A DNA stretch of 64,000 nucleotides from positions 62,001 through 126,000 of the forward strand of contig JAGCWA010000028.1 in the NCBI GenBank assembly GCA_017962085.1. Reading direction: 5' to 3'. The notes below the pieces were generated by a model, which had not been told where the DNA came from, ran no database searches, and saw nothing but the letters and a program-made list of their open reading frames with translations. The stretch is from Paludibacteraceae bacterium. Lineage in GTDB: Bacteria; Bacteroidota; Bacteroidia; Bacteroidales; Paludibacteraceae. Shown here piece after piece: positions 63,608 to 64,000 of this stretch. Position 1 is the first letter of the stretch. Each line of letters opens with the position of its first letter. The translations under genes were made by a program, and so were the position numbers.

Positions 63608-63921
63608 CACTATGAGCTTACCACCCATTTGGGCAACGTGATGGCGGTGATATCGGATGAGGCATCCACTGCAGACGAGCCTACCATCGTTAGCCTTTCT
63701 GACTACTATCCGTATGGTATGACGGAGCCGGGAAGAAGTTATAGCAATGGGGTATACCGATCTGGATTTAATGGATTTGAGATAAATAAAGAAATTCAAC
63801 AAGAATGCTTAGATTTTAAAACATCCTTAATGCGGCTAAGGATCAGTTTGATACGATTAATCGTTTCCTTGAACAAACAAAGAAAACTGCTGAAAAATTT
63901 AAAGATGTAATAAAATTTTAA
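63608..63921 (+). pseudogene. RHS-core C-terminal fragment with frameshift
   Basis: The reading frame gives HYELTTHLGNVMAVISD, SDYYPYGMTEPGRSYSNG and YRSGFNG, the hallmark RHS-repeat-associated core end that precedes toxin tips. The frame is open from 63533 but no RHS repeats precede it; an LRR gene does. After GFNGFEINKEIQQECLDFK the frame changes at an A-run (63818-63821). The -1 frame continues as NILNAAKDQFDTINRFLEQ...KDVIKF and stops at 63921, so one base seems lost. Typical of an orphan RHS tip left after recombination. Confidence 0.75.
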
Positions 63922-63961
63922 TTATTAATGGCTGTTGACAATTAAAAGCAATAGTGTTTTT

Positions 63962-64000
63962 ATGTTTGAAGAATATCAAAATACAAGTGGTCAGGTAAGT
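63962..64000 (+). CDS. Start of a further gene, truncated by window end
   Basis: ATG at 63962 opens MFEEYQNTSGQVS and runs off the edge. It comes 40 nt after the RHS fragment, the usual position of an immunity gene, but 13 residues do not permit identification. Confidence 0.35.
   Translation, partial: MFEEYQNTSGQVS

Noticed and set aside
1-64000. CRISPR arrays, insertion sequences or prophage genes
   Set aside because: No regularly spaced repeats of 24-40 bp, no transposase or integrase reading frames and no phage structural proteins were found; the only repeats are the short heptad tracts.

Overview
The window is a piece of a Bacteroidales chromosome. Promoters have the Bacteroidetes -7 box TAnnTTTG with a TTTG/TTG box about 19-21 nt upstream, Shine-Dalgarno sequences are mostly absent, and the marker genes are those of the phylum: sprA, gldJ, porW/sprE and porX of the type IX secretion system (T9SS), a Bacteroidetes-type debranching enzyme/GT4/GH57 glycogen operon, TonB and lipoproteins. 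The T9SS points to a Porphyromonas/Paludibacter-like lineage rather than gut Bacteroides, but I cannot name a genus from the sequence alone.

Layout. 1-84: start of a BcrA/BadF-type activase leaving the window. 522-2009: a T9SS cargo protein with its own terminator, then a gene-poor stretch holding a candidate small RNA. 2598-5660 (minus): rbfA, lolC-like permease, trkH. 5773-6885: dprA, sharing a perfectly palindromic divergent -7 region with rbfA. 6952-9577 (minus): a TonB-domain protein, a TGS-type nucleoside kinase and a lipoprotein. 9742-11376: nadB. 11335-16779 (minus): gldJ, murF, a conserved small membrane protein, an LTA-synthase-like sulfatase and a zinc-ribbon membrane peptide. 17013-19237: folP-cdaA-lolD, translationally overlapped. 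19367-20098: yebC. 20447-20905: a small, probably abundant surface lipoprotein. 21212-29343: ruvA-sprA. 29656-30591: an unidentified four-helix membrane protein. 30727-35509 (minus): rluA-type synthase, aminopeptidase P, TlpA-like thioredoxin and gamma-carbonic anhydrase. 35699-40361: alpha-glucan operon. tRNA-Pro(CGG), a zinc-ribbon/FHA protein, then porW-porX spaced by 3 nt. After that come a GlcNAc-kinase-like ATPase, a PepSY-like lipoprotein, an FGE-fold protein, tRNA-Lys(TTT), apgM, a DUF4878 lipoprotein, a YiiX-type hydrolase and a second T9SS cargo (DUF3472).

From about 54.1 kb to the end the window changes character: it becomes AT-rich and accessory. It holds a Sel1-repeat protein with an unidentified N-terminal domain, a 1970-residue alpha-2-macroglobulin whose region just before the thioester half contains a complete SusC-type TonB plug domain without a barrel, two small lipoproteins, a BspA-like leucine-rich-repeat protein, and a frameshifted RHS-core fragment followed by the start of another gene. 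This looks like an exported-effector/defence neighbourhood and is the most unusual part.

Together, the T9SS genes (gldJ, sprA, porW, porX) and two CTD-bearing cargoes show that secretion by this route is active biology in the organism. Limits: no searches were run, family calls come from recognised motifs, and promoter and RNA calls are by eye.
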